NCBI RefSeq assembly: GCF_900005615.1
Contig: NZ_LN832562.1
Coordinates: forward strand, 668,501 to 732,500
Direction: 5' to 3'
DNA length: 64,000 nt
Source: Paracoccus aminovorans
GTDB taxonomy: Bacteria > Pseudomonadota > Alphaproteobacteria > Rhodobacterales > Rhodobacteraceae
Under the pieces are notes generated by a model. It worked only from the letters and a program-made list of their open reading frames with translations, was not told the origin of the DNA and ran no database searches. A program made the position numbers and the translations under genes. Numbering within the stretch: the first letter of the stretch is position 1; each line of letters starts with the position of its first letter. Shown piece by piece: positions 18,512 to 27,949 of this stretch.

Positions 18512-19440
18512 TCGAGATCGAGGCCCTGACCAAGACCTATGACGGCAGGACGGTGGTCGACAAGGTCAGCGCCCGCTTTGCGAAGGGCACGCTCACCGCC
18601 ATCGTCGGCAGCTCCGGCTCGGGCAAGACGACGCTGTTGCGGATGATCAACCGGCTGGTCGAACCCACATCGGGACGGGTGCTGATCGACGGCCAGGATG
18701 CCAGCCGCATCCCCGAAACTTCGCTGCGCCAGGGCATCGGCTATGTCATCCAGGGATATGGGCTGTTTCCGCATTGGACAGCGGCGCGCAATATCGGTGT
18801 CGTCCCGACCCTTCTGGGCTGGCCCAAGGACCGGATCGCGGCCCGCGTCACCGAGTTGTTGCAGATGCTGCAGCTTGACCCGGCCGAGATCGCAGATCGC
18901 TATCCGCATCAGCTTTCGGGCGGGCAAGCGCAGCGGATCGGTGTCGCGCGGGCCCTGGCCGCGCGCCCCGATGTGCTGCTGATGGACGAGCCTTTCGGCG
19001 CGCTGGACCCGCTGATCCGGCGCCAGGCTCAGCGCGATCTGACCCGGATCCGCCGCCAGCTGGGCACGACCATCGTCCTGGTCACCCATGACATGAACGA
19101 GGCGCTGTATCTGGGCGATGCCATCGCCGTGATGCGGGACGGACGGTTCGAGCAGTTCGACACCCCCGACCGGATCATCCGCGCGCCCGCCACGCCCTTC
19201 GTGGCCGATCTGGTGGGCGAAACGGGCCGCTCCCTGCGCCTGCTGGCGCTGCACCCGGTCGGCTCGCTGTCGCGCGCGGGCGAAGCCGAGGGCGAGCCGG
19301 TCGATGTGGCCGCTTCACTGTCGGACGCGCTGGCCGAAATGATCTGGACCGGACGCGACCGATTGCCGGTGACCGATGCGCAGGGGCAACGGCTTGGCAT
19401 CGTCACGCGCGACGACATCCTGGCGCGGGGTCGGGAATGA
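18508..19440 (+). CDS. yehX: Osmoprotectant ABC importer ATP-binding protein (YehX-like)
   Basis: 310-residue ATPase. Walker A GSSGSGKTTLL, signature LSGGQAQRIGVARAL, Walker B LLMDEPFGALDP and the switch histidine in LVTHDMNEAL are intact. The C-terminal part (about residues 235-310) contains a CBS-like segment ending DAQGQRLGIVTRDDILARG, as in other osmoregulated importers. ATG 18508 overlaps the YehY stop, and the stop overlaps the YehW start, so all are coupled. Confidence 0.92.
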   Translation: MIEIEALTKTYDGRTVVDKVSARFAKGTLTAIVGSSGSGKTTLLRMINRLVEPTSGRVLIDGQDASRIPETSLRQGIGYVIQGYGLFPHWTAARNIGVVPTLLGWPKDRIAARVTELLQMLQLDPAEIADRYPHQLSGGQAQRIGVARALAARPDVLLMDEPFGALDPLIRRQAQRDLTRIRRQLGTTIVLVTHDMNEALYLGDAIAVMRDGRFEQFDTPDRIIRAPATPFVADLVGETGRSLRLLALHPVGSLSRAGEAEGEPVDVAASLSDALAEMIWTGRDRLPVTDAQGQRLGIVTRDDILARGRE

Positions 19441-20183
19441 CGGCGCTGCGCTGGATCATCCTGATCGGTGTGACGGGCGGGCTGATCCTGTTTCCCGCGC
19501 TGTTCGAGCCGCTGCTGCGCCCCTTCGCGCCCGCGGGCGGGCCGGTGATCTACGACCGCGCATCGCTGGCCGGCCTGACCGCCTCGCATCTGGCGCTGGT
19601 GGCGCTGGCGATGATCCCCTCGACCCTGATCGCGCTGGCGCTGGCCATCCTCGTCACCCGCCCCGCCGGGGCCGAGTTCCTGCCCATGGCCCGGACGCTG
19701 GCGAATGTCGGCCAGACCTTTCCGCCGGTCGCCGTGCTGGCGCTGTCGGTTCCCTTGCTGGGCTTCGGCGCCCGGCCCACGGTGCTGGCCCTGTTCCTCT
19801 ACGGCCTGCTGCCGATCTTCGAAAACGCGCTGGCGGGACTGCGGGCGGTGCCCGGCGCGGTCCTGCTTTCGGGCAAGGCGATGGGCATGACGCCGCGCCG
19901 GATATTGACGCAGGTCGAGATGCCCCTCGCCCTGCCCCTGATCCTTGAGGGGATCCGGATCTCGATCGTCATCGCGCTGTCCACGGCGACCATCGGCTCG
20001 ACCATCGCCGCGCGCAGCCTGGGCGAGGTGATCATCGCCGGGCTGACCTCGAACAATCCGGCCTATGTCATCCAGGGCGGGATGCTGACGGGCTGCATCG
20101 CCGTGCTGCTTTACGATGCCTTCGGGCTGCTCATCGAGATCGCGAAACGCCGAACCGGCAGAGAGCCTCAGCAGGCCATTTGA
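19437..20183 (+). CDS. yehW: Osmoprotectant ABC importer permease (YehW-like)
   Basis: 248-residue inner-membrane permease, the second channel subunit. Helix SHLALVALAMIPSTLIALAL and the EAA-type loop LLSGKAMGMTPRRILTQVEM are visible. Starts in an ATGA overlap with the ATPase gene and ends the operon; order SBP-permease-ATPase-permease matches yehZYXW of enterobacteria. Confidence 0.92.
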   Translation: MTALRWIILIGVTGGLILFPALFEPLLRPFAPAGGPVIYDRASLAGLTASHLALVALAMIPSTLIALALAILVTRPAGAEFLPMARTLANVGQTFPPVAVLALSVPLLGFGARPTVLALFLYGLLPIFENALAGLRAVPGAVLLSGKAMGMTPRRILTQVEMPLALPLILEGIRISIVIALSTATIGSTIAARSLGEVIIAGLTSNNPAYVIQGGMLTGCIAVLLYDAFGLLIEIAKRRTGREPQQAI

Positions 20184-20544
20184 AAAGGGTCCCATCCTCG
20201 TTCGAGGCACCCGGGAAAAGTGGCTGCTCGTGAATAGGCTGGTGCTCGGCCTGCAGGCCGTCGGTGGCTAACCTTCACCCCTCATTTACCGATCAGATCC
20301 AACGGAGAAACGGACCGGAGCCTGCATGATACCCTCTTCGGTTGGTATCGGTCCGCGCGCGACGCGGCGAAACAGCGTCACCCCCGAGCGGCCCTCGCGC
20401 TGCGGATCTGGTGGCTCGGCGGCGCCTGCGTCACAGCCCCAGCGCAGCAGGATGTGCAGCTCTGGTAGAGGACCAGAGGTGCAATAGCGCAGCCGCCGCC
20501 GCTTCGCTCATATTTATCATGACGGAATTTCACTTCCGGAGCCG
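20184..20544. other. Intergenic, no gene recognised
   Basis: About 360 bases between the osmoprotectant operon and the riboswitch promoter. Short open frames exist on both strands without family signature or ribosome site. I see no terminator with a clear T-run. Confidence 0.45.
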
Positions 20545-20573
20545 TTGACACTTTGTGCAAGGCGGGCAAATTT
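20545..20573 (+). promoter_or_regulatory. Candidate sigma-70 promoter for the riboswitch transcript
   Basis: Consensus -35 TTGACA at 20545-20550, 17-bp spacer, and a weak -10 AAATTT at 20568-20573, placing transcription start a few bases before the riboswitch. Inferred from position and sequence. Confidence 0.5.
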
Positions 20574-20583
20574 GCCGTGTGAT

Positions 20584-20752
20584 TCAGGTGCCGGGGGAGC
20601 CCCCGGATAAAAGGGAATCCGGTAAGACAGTCGTCAAATCCGGAGCTGCCCCCGCAACTGTAGGCGGAGAGCCTGTCCGAATGCCACTGGCGCGTATCGC
20701 GCGCTGGGAAGGCCGGACCAGGCGAAGACCCGCAAGTCAGGAAACCTGCCTG
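20584..20752 (+). promoter_or_regulatory. Cobalamin (AdoCbl-type) riboswitch
   Basis: Shows the conserved series of the B12 riboswitch in order: CAGGTGCC at the 5' stem, GGGAATCCGG, the core GCTGCCCCCGCAACTGTA, GCCACTGG with GGGAAGGC, and the B12 box AAGTCAGGAAACCTGCC at 20734-20750. Downstream, CGCGAC-ATTC-GTCGCG (20824-20839) followed by a T-rich run to 20856 could be a terminator used as expression platform. It precedes the mesX gene, so B12 would turn the pair of genes off. Confidence 0.93.
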
Positions 20753-20895
20753 GATCGATCACCTGTTCCGGCCGCGGTGGGCGCGTCGGGAGCGGCCAAT
20801 CCGCAAAGGTGACATCGCCGCTTCGCGACATTCGTCGCGGGGAGTCTTTTCGTTTTCCGGCCTGCTTCGTCAGGTCGTCCAGAAGGCATGTCACG

Positions 20896-21879
20896 ATGAA
20901 TGAAGAATTCACGTTCACTATCAAGAGCATTCGCTTTGATGAGGACTACCACCCCTCAGACAATACGCGGATCACGACCAACTTCGCAAATCTGGCAAGA
21001 GGAGAGAGTCGCAGAGAAAACCTGCGCAACGCATTGAAGATGATCGACAATCGCTTCAATGCCCTAGCCCACTGGGATAATCCCCAAGCAGATCGTTATT
21101 CTGTCGACCTTGAAATAATTTCCGTCGAATTTAATGTCGGCGTTGAAGGCGTCAATGATTCCTTCCCATTGATTGAAATCTTGAAGACAAATATCATCGA
21201 TAAAAAGGCCGAAAAGCGCATTGATGGCATTGCGGGGAACAATTTCTCATCTTATGTTCGGGATTATGACTTCAGTGTATTGCTGCCCGATCACAACAGA
21301 AAGCGACCGAGCTTCAGCGTTCCGGACAACTTCGGCGGTTTGCACGGAAAGCTTTTCAAGCACTTCGTACACTCGAACGCTTACAAAGAGAAATTCAAGA
21401 AGGCTCCCGTCATATGTCTCAGCGCTTCAAGCAGCAGGACTTATCGTCGGACCGAAAATCAGCATCCTGTCCTGGGCGTGGAGTATCAGCAAGATCAGCA
21501 CTCCTTGACCGATCAATATTTCGGGAAAATGGGGCTGCGGGTTCGATTTTTCATGCCTCCAGATGGAGTCGCGCCTCTGGCTTTCTATTTCAGCGGCGAT
21601 TTGCCTAATGATTACAATAATCTTGAGCTTATCGGCACCATCAGCACGATGGAAACCTTTCAGAAAATCTACCGCCCGGAGATTTACAACGCAAATTCCA
21701 CTGCAGGGAAGTTCTATCAGCCAAGCTTGCAGAATCGTGACTACTCCCTAACCCAGATTGTTTATGATCGTGAGGAACGGAGTCGGCTGGCTATTGAGCA
21801 GGGCAAGTTCGCCCATGAGCACTTCATCAAGCCGCACCAAGCCACTCTTGAGCAGTGGTTTGCCAGCTACGCACTTTGA
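20896..21879 (+). CDS. mesX: DUF1852 protein, MesX-type partner of methionine synthase MesD
   Basis: 327-residue soluble protein of the DUF1852 family. In Acinetobacter baylyi the DUF1852 protein MesX is required together with the core methionine synthase MesD for B12- and folate-independent, oxygen-dependent methionine formation. Start ATG 20896 begins MNEEFTFTIKSIRFDEDY, the typical DUF1852 N-terminus, with AAGG upstream; an in-frame extension to 20809 enters the riboswitch leader and is rejected. It lies 27 bases before mesD. Base composition is visibly lower in GC than the flanking operons, suggesting acquisition by transfer. Biochemical role and methyl donor are not known from sequence. 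Confidence 0.85.
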   Translation: MNEEFTFTIKSIRFDEDYHPSDNTRITTNFANLARGESRRENLRNALKMIDNRFNALAHWDNPQADRYSVDLEIISVEFNVGVEGVNDSFPLIEILKTNIIDKKAEKRIDGIAGNNFSSYVRDYDFSVLLPDHNRKRPSFSVPDNFGGLHGKLFKHFVHSNAYKEKFKKAPVICLSASSSRTYRRTENQHPVLGVEYQQDQHSLTDQYFGKMGLRVRFFMPPDGVAPLAFYFSGDLPNDYNNLELIGTISTMETFQKIYRPEIYNANSTAGKFYQPSLQNRDYSLTQIVYDREERSRLAIEQGKFAHEHFIKPHQATLEQWFASYAL

Positions 21880-21906
21880 ACAATCAGGATCAAAAGGTTA
21901 CTTGCA

Positions 21907-22935
21907 ATGAAAACACTGCTACCCACCTCAACTGCCGGCAGTTTGCCCAAACCCTCCTGGCTTGCGCAACCCGAGACTCTCTGGTCGCCCTGGAAGTTGC
22001 AAGGTGAGCAACTGATCGAGGGAAAGCAGGATGCTCTGCGTTTATCCCTGGCAGATCAGCAACAGGCAGGCATTGATATCGTCAGCGACGGCGAGCAAAC
22101 GCGTCAGCATTTCGTCACCACGTTCATCGAGCATCTCAGCGGAGTTGATTTCGAAAAGCGCGAGACCATCAGGATTCGGGATCGTTATGATGCGAGTGTC
22201 CCGACGGTTGTCGATGCCGTGGTCCGTCGAAGGCCGGTCTTTGTCGAGGATGCCAAATTTTTGCGCCAGCAGACCAGGCAGCCCATCAAATGGGCCCTGC
22301 CCGGCCCCATGACGATGATCGATACGCTTTATGATGCTCACTATAAAAGTCGCGAGAAACTGGCCTGGGAATTCGCCAGCATCCTGAATCAGGAAGCCAA
22401 GGAGCTGGAGGCTGCCGGCGTCGACATCATTCAGTTCGATGAACCCGCATTCAATGTATTTTTCGATGAGGTGAATGATTGGGGGATCGCCACTCTGGAA
22501 AGGGCTATTGAAGGTCTTCAATGCGAAACCGCGGTGCATATTTGCTATGGCTACGGTATCAAGGCCAATATAGACTGGAAAAAGACCCTTGGTGCGGAGT
22601 GGAGGCATTATGAAGAAATCTTCCCAAAACTGCAAAAGTCCGATATCGACATAATATCTCTGGAATGTCAGAATTCTCGTGTCCCAATGGATCTGATCGA
22701 ACTCATCCGAGGCAAGAAAGTGATGGTGGGCGCTATTGATGTGGCGACCAATGCCATCGAGACTCCCGACGAGGTAGCCGATACTCTACGAAGGGCGCTG
22801 CAGTTCGTGGACGCCGACAAGCTCTGGCCCTGCACCAACTGCGGCATGGCGCCTTTGACTCGTCGCGTGGCAAGCGGCAAGCTGGCTGCTTTGAGCGCGG
22901 GCGCAGAAATTGTCCGAAGAGAACTTGCAGGCTGA
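21907..22935 (+). CDS. mesD: Core methionine synthase, MesD-type (MetE C-terminal homologue)
   Basis: 342-residue cobalamin-independent methionine synthase that corresponds only to the catalytic C-terminal half of MetE and lacks the N-terminal folate-binding half. Expected zinc ligands are present: His211 and Cys213 in AVHICYGYG, Glu253 in SLECQN, and Cys312 in TNCGMAP. DIIQFDEPA marks the homocysteine-binding barrel strand. Pairing with DUF1852 and placement under a B12 riboswitch identify it as MesD rather than MesA, MesB or MesC. It would transfer a methyl group from a still unknown donor to homocysteine when B12 is scarce. GC content is lower than in neighbouring genes. Confidence 0.87.
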   Translation: MKTLLPTSTAGSLPKPSWLAQPETLWSPWKLQGEQLIEGKQDALRLSLADQQQAGIDIVSDGEQTRQHFVTTFIEHLSGVDFEKRETIRIRDRYDASVPTVVDAVVRRRPVFVEDAKFLRQQTRQPIKWALPGPMTMIDTLYDAHYKSREKLAWEFASILNQEAKELEAAGVDIIQFDEPAFNVFFDEVNDWGIATLERAIEGLQCETAVHICYGYGIKANIDWKKTLGAEWRHYEEIFPKLQKSDIDIISLECQNSRVPMDLIELIRGKKVMVGAIDVATNAIETPDEVADTLRRALQFVDADKLWPCTNCGMAPLTRRVASGKLAALSAGAEIVRRELAG

Positions 22936-23282
22936 TGTTCAGAATACCGGCTGCCGGACGAAGGTGTCCCGATGGCGGCGAAGTATGTCTTGTCAAAGAC
23001 GTTGTTCCCGCGCGGTGCATTCAAAAATCATCATAGAAGGTGTCGAGGGTGCGGCGCACAACCCATCCACCGGCTTCGCACCGGCCAACTGGACATAGCC
23101 TTCGTCGCTGGCGCTCGGCCGGGCCAGCAACCGGCAGCATGTGCACGAGGTCATGCAGGTGGCCGGATGGGCCTACCGACCGCATGGATCCGGCGCCCGC
23201 ATCGTCTCGCGCCTCGAGGCAACCTGGGCGATCCCGGCCAGCCATCTGGCCGCGGGCTCCTCGCTGGGCCGGATGCAGGATC
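22936..23282. other. Decayed intergenic DNA after mesD
   Basis: About 350 bases without a supportable gene. It may include the 5' part of the IS256-type remnant that becomes recognisable at 23283, but no motif is visible. Confidence 0.4.
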
Positions 23283-23585
23283 AAGCCGGTCATCAGCGAC
23301 CCACACGAGGGCATCAAGGCCGCGGCCTCGACGGTTCTTAGCGCCACCTGGCAGCGCGGTCTCGTCCACTGCCAGCACAACGCCCTTGTCCATGCCGGAA
23401 AGAATGGTCGCGGGGTGGATCTCCATCTTCATCGTAACGGCCTTCGCCCAAAATACGGCGGAAGCGGCCGGTGCCCAATGGAGGGCGGTGGCCAACCAGA
23501 TCCGGCACAAAGTGTCGAAGTTGGCCACCATCATGGAAGAGGCCCAACACGACTTGCCTACATGTCGTCGCAGCTTGAACGATGA
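23283..23585 (+). pseudogene. IS256-family transposase fragment
   Basis: Reads PVISDPHEGIKAAASTVLSA then TWQRG-VHCQHNALVHAGKNG, the catalytic-core block of IS256 (Mutator-like) transposases; after a frameshift it continues TAFAQNTAEAAGAQWRAVAN and KVSKLATIMEEAQHDL in another frame. Only about 100 of roughly 400 residues remain, with at least one frameshift, so it is dead. Confidence 0.8.
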
Positions 23586-23994
23586 TAGAGGCCTCGGGAT
23601 ATCATCACCCCGCTCCAAGCAAGGCCGGGTTTCCGGGTTGCCGCTCGCCGATTTCTCAGCACCAGGCCAAGGCAATCGGGGCGGAACGGGTGATTCGTCC
23701 TTCGAAGCAGCGCGGATCCCGTTTTCCAGGCTGGAACGGCGAGTCGATCCTGCCAAATCGAAAAGGGACGATTTGGACAGAATGTACCAGTTTGGCCGCC
23801 CATTCGCCTGTCCTCTGGTCAGAATGTCTGCATATCGGGCGATCCGGTCTCGGAAAGTGGACAATACTTCCAATCAACATATTGATATAAAATAATAAAA
23901 TATTGACAGCCGGACGCAATATGTCGTTCCTGCAATTGGGGGTTTCGTCGGGAATGCTGCATGTGGGCACCGGCAGTCTAGGGGAGGAGAGGAA
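23586..23994. other. Decayed DNA passing into an AT-rich promoter-like region
   Basis: No gene recognised. From about 23870 the sequence becomes strongly AT-rich with direct repeats described separately; this may be the promoter region of the C1 gene cluster or of a lost gene. Confidence 0.4.
23879..23908. promoter_or_regulatory. Direct ATATTGA repeats and TTGACA box
   Basis: Two copies of ATATTGA at 23879-23885 and 23900-23906, start-to-start distance 21 bp (two helical turns), in a run of A and T. The second overlaps TTGACA (23903-23908), a consensus -35 hexamer. A helically phased activator or H-NS-like site is possible; no clear -10 follows at 17 bp. Confidence 0.35.
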
Positions 23995-24147
23995 ATGATG
24001 CGTCATTCCAGAATGCCGGCATCGCTGCTATCGGCGGCGCCAAGTAACCGGCAGGACACCAGCGCCCAGCAGGACACGATTCGGCTTGGTGAACGATACC
24101 CAGCACTGCCTCCATTCAGGGCTTTGAGCCGCATCGCGGCCGGATGA
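23995..24147 (+). CDS. Possible short protein or truncated gene start
   Basis: 50-codon frame with an excellent ribosome site (GGGGAGGAGAGGAA directly before ATGATG). The product (MMRHSRMPASLLSAAPSN...) has no recognised domain or membrane segment. The site looks like the genuine translation start of a gene whose body was lost, or of a leader peptide for the fhs cluster 135 bases downstream. Low certainty. Confidence 0.3.
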   Translation: MMRHSRMPASLLSAAPSNRQDTSAQQDTIRLGERYPALPPFRALSRIAAG

Positions 24148-24281
24148 CCTGACGGCGGCTCGTGCCGCTGCGACAGCGCCGCACAAGATCTCTGGCATCT
24201 GACGCAACCGACCGGGCCGGCGCATGAAGCCGGCTTGCGGATGATCGTTTAGGCACAACCTTCAGCACCAAGAACATCATC

Positions 24282-25958
24282 ATGGCATACAAGAGCGACT
24301 CGGAAATCGCCTCGGAGGCGGCCAAGCTGCCGATCCGGGACGTCGCGGCAAAGCTCGGCATCGCGGTCGAGGATATGCTACCCTATGGCCACGACAAGGC
24401 CAAGATCAGCCGGCAGTTCATCGACGGGCTGACGGACCGACCCTCGGGCAAGCTGGTCCTGGTCACGGCGATCAACCCGACCCCGGCCGGCGAGGGCAAG
24501 ACCACCACCACCGTCGGCTTGGGCGATGCGCTGAACCGCATCGGCAAGCGCGCCTGCATCTGCATCCGCGAGGCCTCACTTGGGCCGAATTTCGGCATGA
24601 AGGGCGGCGCGGCGGGCGGCGGCTATGCGCAGGTGATCCCGATGGAGGACATGAACCTGCATTTCACCGGCGATTTTCACGCCATCACCAGCGCCCACAA
24701 CCTGCTGGCGGCGATGGTCGACAACCACATCTATTGGGGGAACGAGCAGCAGATCGACCTGCGCCGCGTGGTCTGGCGCCGCGTGGTGGACATGAACGAC
24801 CGCGCCCTGCGCCAGATCACCTGCTCGCTGGGCGGCGTCACCAACGGCTTCCCGCGCGAGACCGGGTTCGACATCACCGTCGCCTCGGAGGTGATGGCGA
24901 TCCTGTGCCTGGCGACCGATCTCGACGATCTGGGGCGGCGGCTGGGCGACATGATCGTCGCCTATCGGCGCGACAGGACGCCGGTCTATTGCCGCGACAT
25001 CAAGGCGGAGGGCGCGATGACCGTGCTGCTGAAGGACGCGATGCAGCCCAACCTGGTGCAGACGCTGGAGCACAACCCGGCCTTCGTCCATGGCGGCCCC
25101 TTCGCCAATATCGCCCATGGCTGCAATTCGGTGATCGCCACCACCACGGCGCTGAAACTGGCCGATTACGTGGTGACCGAGGCCGGCTTCGGCGCCGACC
25201 TGGGGGCCGAGAAGTTCTTCGACATCAAATGCCGGAAGGCCGGGCTCAAGCCGGACGTGGCGGTGATCGTCGCAACCGTCCGCGCGCTCAAGATGAACGG
25301 CGGCGTCGCCAAGGCGGACCTGGCGGACGAGAACGTCGAGGCACTGCGCAAGGGCTGCGCCAACCTGGGCCGCCACATCGCCAACATGAAATCCTTCGGC
25401 GTGCCGGTGGTCGTCGCGGTCAACCATTTCGCCGGCGATACCGAGGCCGAAATCCAGGCGCTGCAGGACTATGCCAAGGCGCGCGGGGTCGAGGCGATCC
25501 TGTGCAGGCACTGGGCCGACGGTTCGGAAGGCGCGGTCGATCTGGCGCAGAAGGTCGTGCAGATCGCCGAGTCGGGCGGCGCGGAATTCGCGCCGCTCTA
25601 TCCCGACGACCTGTCGCTGTTCGCCAAGATCGAGACCATCGCCAAGCGCATCTACTATGCCGACGCGGTGCTGGCCGATACCGCGATCCGCAACCAGCTG
25701 AAGGAATGGGAGGACCAGGGCTATGGCCATCTGCCGATCTGCATGGCCAAGACCCAGTACAGCTTCACCACCGACCCGGATCGGCGCGGCGCGCCCGAGG
25801 GCCATTCCGTGCCGATCCGCGAGGTGCGGCTGGCCGCCGGCGCCGGCTTCGTCGTCGTCATCTGCGGCGAAATCATGACCATGCCCGGACTGCCCCGGCA
25901 GCCCGCGGCCGAAGCGATCGGGCTGAACGTCGCGCGCGAGGTCGTCGGTTTGTTCTGA
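24282..25958 (+). CDS. fhs: Formate-tetrahydrofolate ligase
   Basis: 558-residue cytoplasmic enzyme that makes 10-formyl-tetrahydrofolate from formate, ATP and tetrahydrofolate. N-terminus [18 protein letters not shown] and the ATP loop [19 protein letters not shown] are characteristic; [19 protein letters not shown] and the C-terminal [15 protein letters not shown] are also conserved. Length is standard. The folD gene follows after 86 bases. In methylotrophs and formate users Fhs with FolD feeds formate carbon to methylene-H4F and serine. Ribosome site is weak. Confidence 0.95.
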   Translation: MAYKSDSEIASEAAKLPIRDVAAKLGIAVEDMLPYGHDKAKISRQFIDGLTDRPSGKLVLVTAINPTPAGEGKTTTTVGLGDALNRIGKRACICIREASLGPNFGMKGGAAGGGYAQVIPMEDMNLHFTGDFHAITSAHNLLAAMVDNHIYWGNEQQIDLRRVVWRRVVDMNDRALRQITCSLGGVTNGFPRETGFDITVASEVMAILCLATDLDDLGRRLGDMIVAYRRDRTPVYCRDIKAEGAMTVLLKDAMQPNLVQTLEHNPAFVHGGPFANIAHGCNSVIATTTALKLADYVVTEAGFGADLGAEKFFDIKCRKAGLKPDVAVIVATVRALKMNGGVAKADLADENVEALRKGCANLGRHIANMKSFGVPVVVAVNHFAGDTEAEIQALQDYAKARGVEAILCRHWADGSEGAVDLAQKVVQIAESGGAEFAPLYPDDLSLFAKIETIAKRIYYADAVLADTAIRNQLKEWEDQGYGHLPICMAKTQYSFTTDPDRRGAPEGHSVPIREVRLAAGAGFVVVICGEIMTMPGLPRQPAAEAIGLNVAREVVGLF

Positions 25959-26044
25959 CCGCGGCCCTTTTCCCGTGCCAGGCGATCCAGCGCGGCCGCC
26001 TGCCCAAGTTACGGAACCGGGCACATCAACAAGAAAGGAAGACA

Positions 26045-26935
26045 ATGAACGCCAAGATCATCGACGGCAAGGGTTTCGCGGCGACGGTCCGGGACCGGGT
26101 GGCCAAGACCGTGGAACGGCTGAAGGCGGACGCCGGCATCACCCCCGGACTGGCGGTCGTGCTGGTGGGCGAGGATCCCGCCAGCGAGGTCTATGTCCGC
26201 TCCAAGGGCAAGGCGACGCTGGAAGCGGGGATGAACTCCTGGGAGCACAAGCTGGATGCCGATACCTCAGAACAGGACCTGCTGGCGCTGATCGAGCGGC
26301 TGAACAACGACCCCGCGGTGCATGGCATCCTCGTGCAGCTGCCGCTGCCCGACCATCTGGATCCCGACGTGGTCATCAACGCCATCGACCCGGCAAAAGA
26401 TGTGGACGGGTTCCATATCTCGAATGTCGGGCTGCTGGGGACGGGGCAGAAGAGCATGGTGCCCTGCACGCCGCTGGGCTGCCTGCTGATGCTGCGCGAG
26501 CATCACGGCTCGCTCTCGGGGCTGAACGCGGTCATCGTCGGCCGCTCGAACATCGTCGGCAAGCCGATGGCGCAGCTGCTGCTGAATGACAGCTGCACCG
26601 TGACCATCGCCCACAGCCGGACCCGGGACCTGGCCGAGGTCTGCCGCAACGCCGACATCCTGGTCGCGGCGGTCGGCCGGCCGCGGATGATCCCCGGCGA
26701 CTGGGTCAAGCCCGGCGCCACGGTGATCGACGTCGGCATCAACCGCATCGAGAGCGAGGGCAAGACCCGGCTGGTCGGAGACGTCGATTTCGCCAGCGCC
26801 TCGGCGGTCGCGGGCGCCATCACCCCGGTGCCGGGCGGCGTGGGGCCGATGACCATCGCCTGCCTGCTGGCCAATACCGTCACCGCCTGTTCGCGGGCGC
26901 ATGGCCTGGCCGAACCGGACGGGCTGACCTCGTGA
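26045..26935 (+). CDS. folD: Methylene-H4F dehydrogenase / methenyl-H4F cyclohydrolase
   Basis: 296-residue bifunctional cytoplasmic enzyme interconverting 10-formyl-, methenyl- and methylene-tetrahydrofolate with NADP(H). Signature blocks are PAKDVDGFH (loop before the nucleotide domain), [12 protein letters not shown] (Rossmann motif) and [11 protein letters not shown]. Start ATG 26045 follows AAAGGAAG. It completes the formate-to-methylene-H4F route with Fhs. Confidence 0.95.
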   Translation: MNAKIIDGKGFAATVRDRVAKTVERLKADAGITPGLAVVLVGEDPASEVYVRSKGKATLEAGMNSWEHKLDADTSEQDLLALIERLNNDPAVHGILVQLPLPDHLDPDVVINAIDPAKDVDGFHISNVGLLGTGQKSMVPCTPLGCLLMLREHHGSLSGLNAVIVGRSNIVGKPMAQLLLNDSCTVTIAHSRTRDLAEVCRNADILVAAVGRPRMIPGDWVKPGATVIDVGINRIESEGKTRLVGDVDFASASAVAGAITPVPGGVGPMTIACLLANTVTACSRAHGLAEPDGLTS

Positions 26936-26974
26936 CGGGCGGCGAACTGGAACCGAAGGAAGAAGGAATCCGCG

Positions 26975-27949
26975 ATGAGTTTTCACGTTACTGACCCCGC
27001 CCCGGCTCGTCTGAACCGCAGCGAGTTGGCGGTTCCCGGCAGCCAGCCGAACATGTTTGAAAAGGCTGCACAATCCGATGCAGACGTCGTGTTCCTCGAC
27101 CTCGAGGACGCGGTGGCGCCGGACGAAAAGCCGCAGGCGCGCAAGAACATCATCAAGGCCCTGAACGAGCTCGACTGGGGCAAGAAGACCATGTCGCTGC
27201 GAATCAACGGGCTCGACACCCATTACATGTATCGCGACGTCGTCGACGTGGTCGAACAGGCCGGCGAGCGGCTGGACCTGATCATGATCCCGAAGGTCGG
27301 CACCGCCGCCGACGTCTATGCCGTCGACATGCTGGTGACCCAGATCGAGGACGCCAAGGGCTATAAAAAGCGCATCGGCTTCGAGCATATCATCGAGACC
27401 GCGCTGGGGATGCAGAACATCAACGAGATCGCCGCGGCCTCGAAACGCAACGAGAGCCTGCATTTCGGCGTCGCCGATTACGCCGCCTCGACCCGCGCCC
27501 GCACCACGGTGATCGGCGGCGTGAACGAGCATTACTCGGTGCTGACCGACAAGCTGGCCGACGGCTCGCGCCAGGTCCATTGGGGCGACATGTGGCATTA
27601 CGCGCTGTCGCGCATGGTGGTGGCGGCCCGCGCCAACGGGCTGCGGCCGGTGGACGGCCCCTTCGGCGACTTCTCGGATCCCGATGGCTACAAGGCGGCC
27701 GCCTATCGCGCCGCGGTGCTGGGCTGCGAGGGCAAATGGGCGATCCACCCCAGCCAGATCGCGCTGGCGAACGAGGTGATGAGCCCCTCGGCCGCCGAGG
27801 TCGAGCGCGCACAGCGCATCCTCGACGCCATGGCCAAGGCCGAGGCCGAGGGCAAGGGCGCGGTGTCGCTGGACGGCCGGCTGATCGACTATGCCTCGAT
27901 CCGCCAGGCCGAGGTGCTGGTCGCCAAAGCCCGGCAGATCGCGGCGTGA
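26975..27949 (+). CDS. L-malyl-CoA / beta-methylmalyl-CoA lyase (CitE-like)
   Basis: 324-residue enzyme of the CitE/malyl-CoA lyase family that cleaves malyl-CoA to acetyl-CoA and glyoxylate. Markers are VVFLDLEDAVAPDEK (Mg-binding Glu/Asp), SLRINGLDTHY and HFGVADYAASTRART, with the C-terminal lid region WAIHPSQIALANEV. The length and the sequence pattern fit Mcl1 of Rhodobacter and the serine-cycle enzyme. Ribosome site GAAGGAAG precedes ATG. Following Fhs and FolD, it fits a serine-cycle or ethylmalonyl-CoA module; no malate thiokinase genes are present in the window. Confidence 0.9.
   Translation: MSFHVTDPAPARLNRSELAVPGSQPNMFEKAAQSDADVVFLDLEDAVAPDEKPQARKNIIKALNELDWGKKTMSLRINGLDTHYMYRDVVDVVEQAGERLDLIMIPKVGTAADVYAVDMLVTQIEDAKGYKKRIGFEHIIETALGMQNINEIAAASKRNESLHFGVADYAASTRARTTVIGGVNEHYSVLTDKLADGSRQVHWGDMWHYALSRMVVAARANGLRPVDGPFGDFSDPDGYKAAAYRAAVLGCEGKWAIHPSQIALANEVMSPSAAEVERAQRILDAMAKAEAEGKGAVSLDGRLIDYASIRQAEVLVAKARQIAA

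Noticed and set aside
20378..20569. 63-codon minus-strand frame upstream of the riboswitch
   Set aside because: Overlaps the riboswitch promoter, has no motif and no ribosome site.
24576..27748. Two minus-strand frames of about 490 codons antisense to fhs, folD and mcl
   Set aside because: Composition is low complexity (Asp/Arg/Gly/Val/Gln) and they are exact mirrors of well-identified genes.
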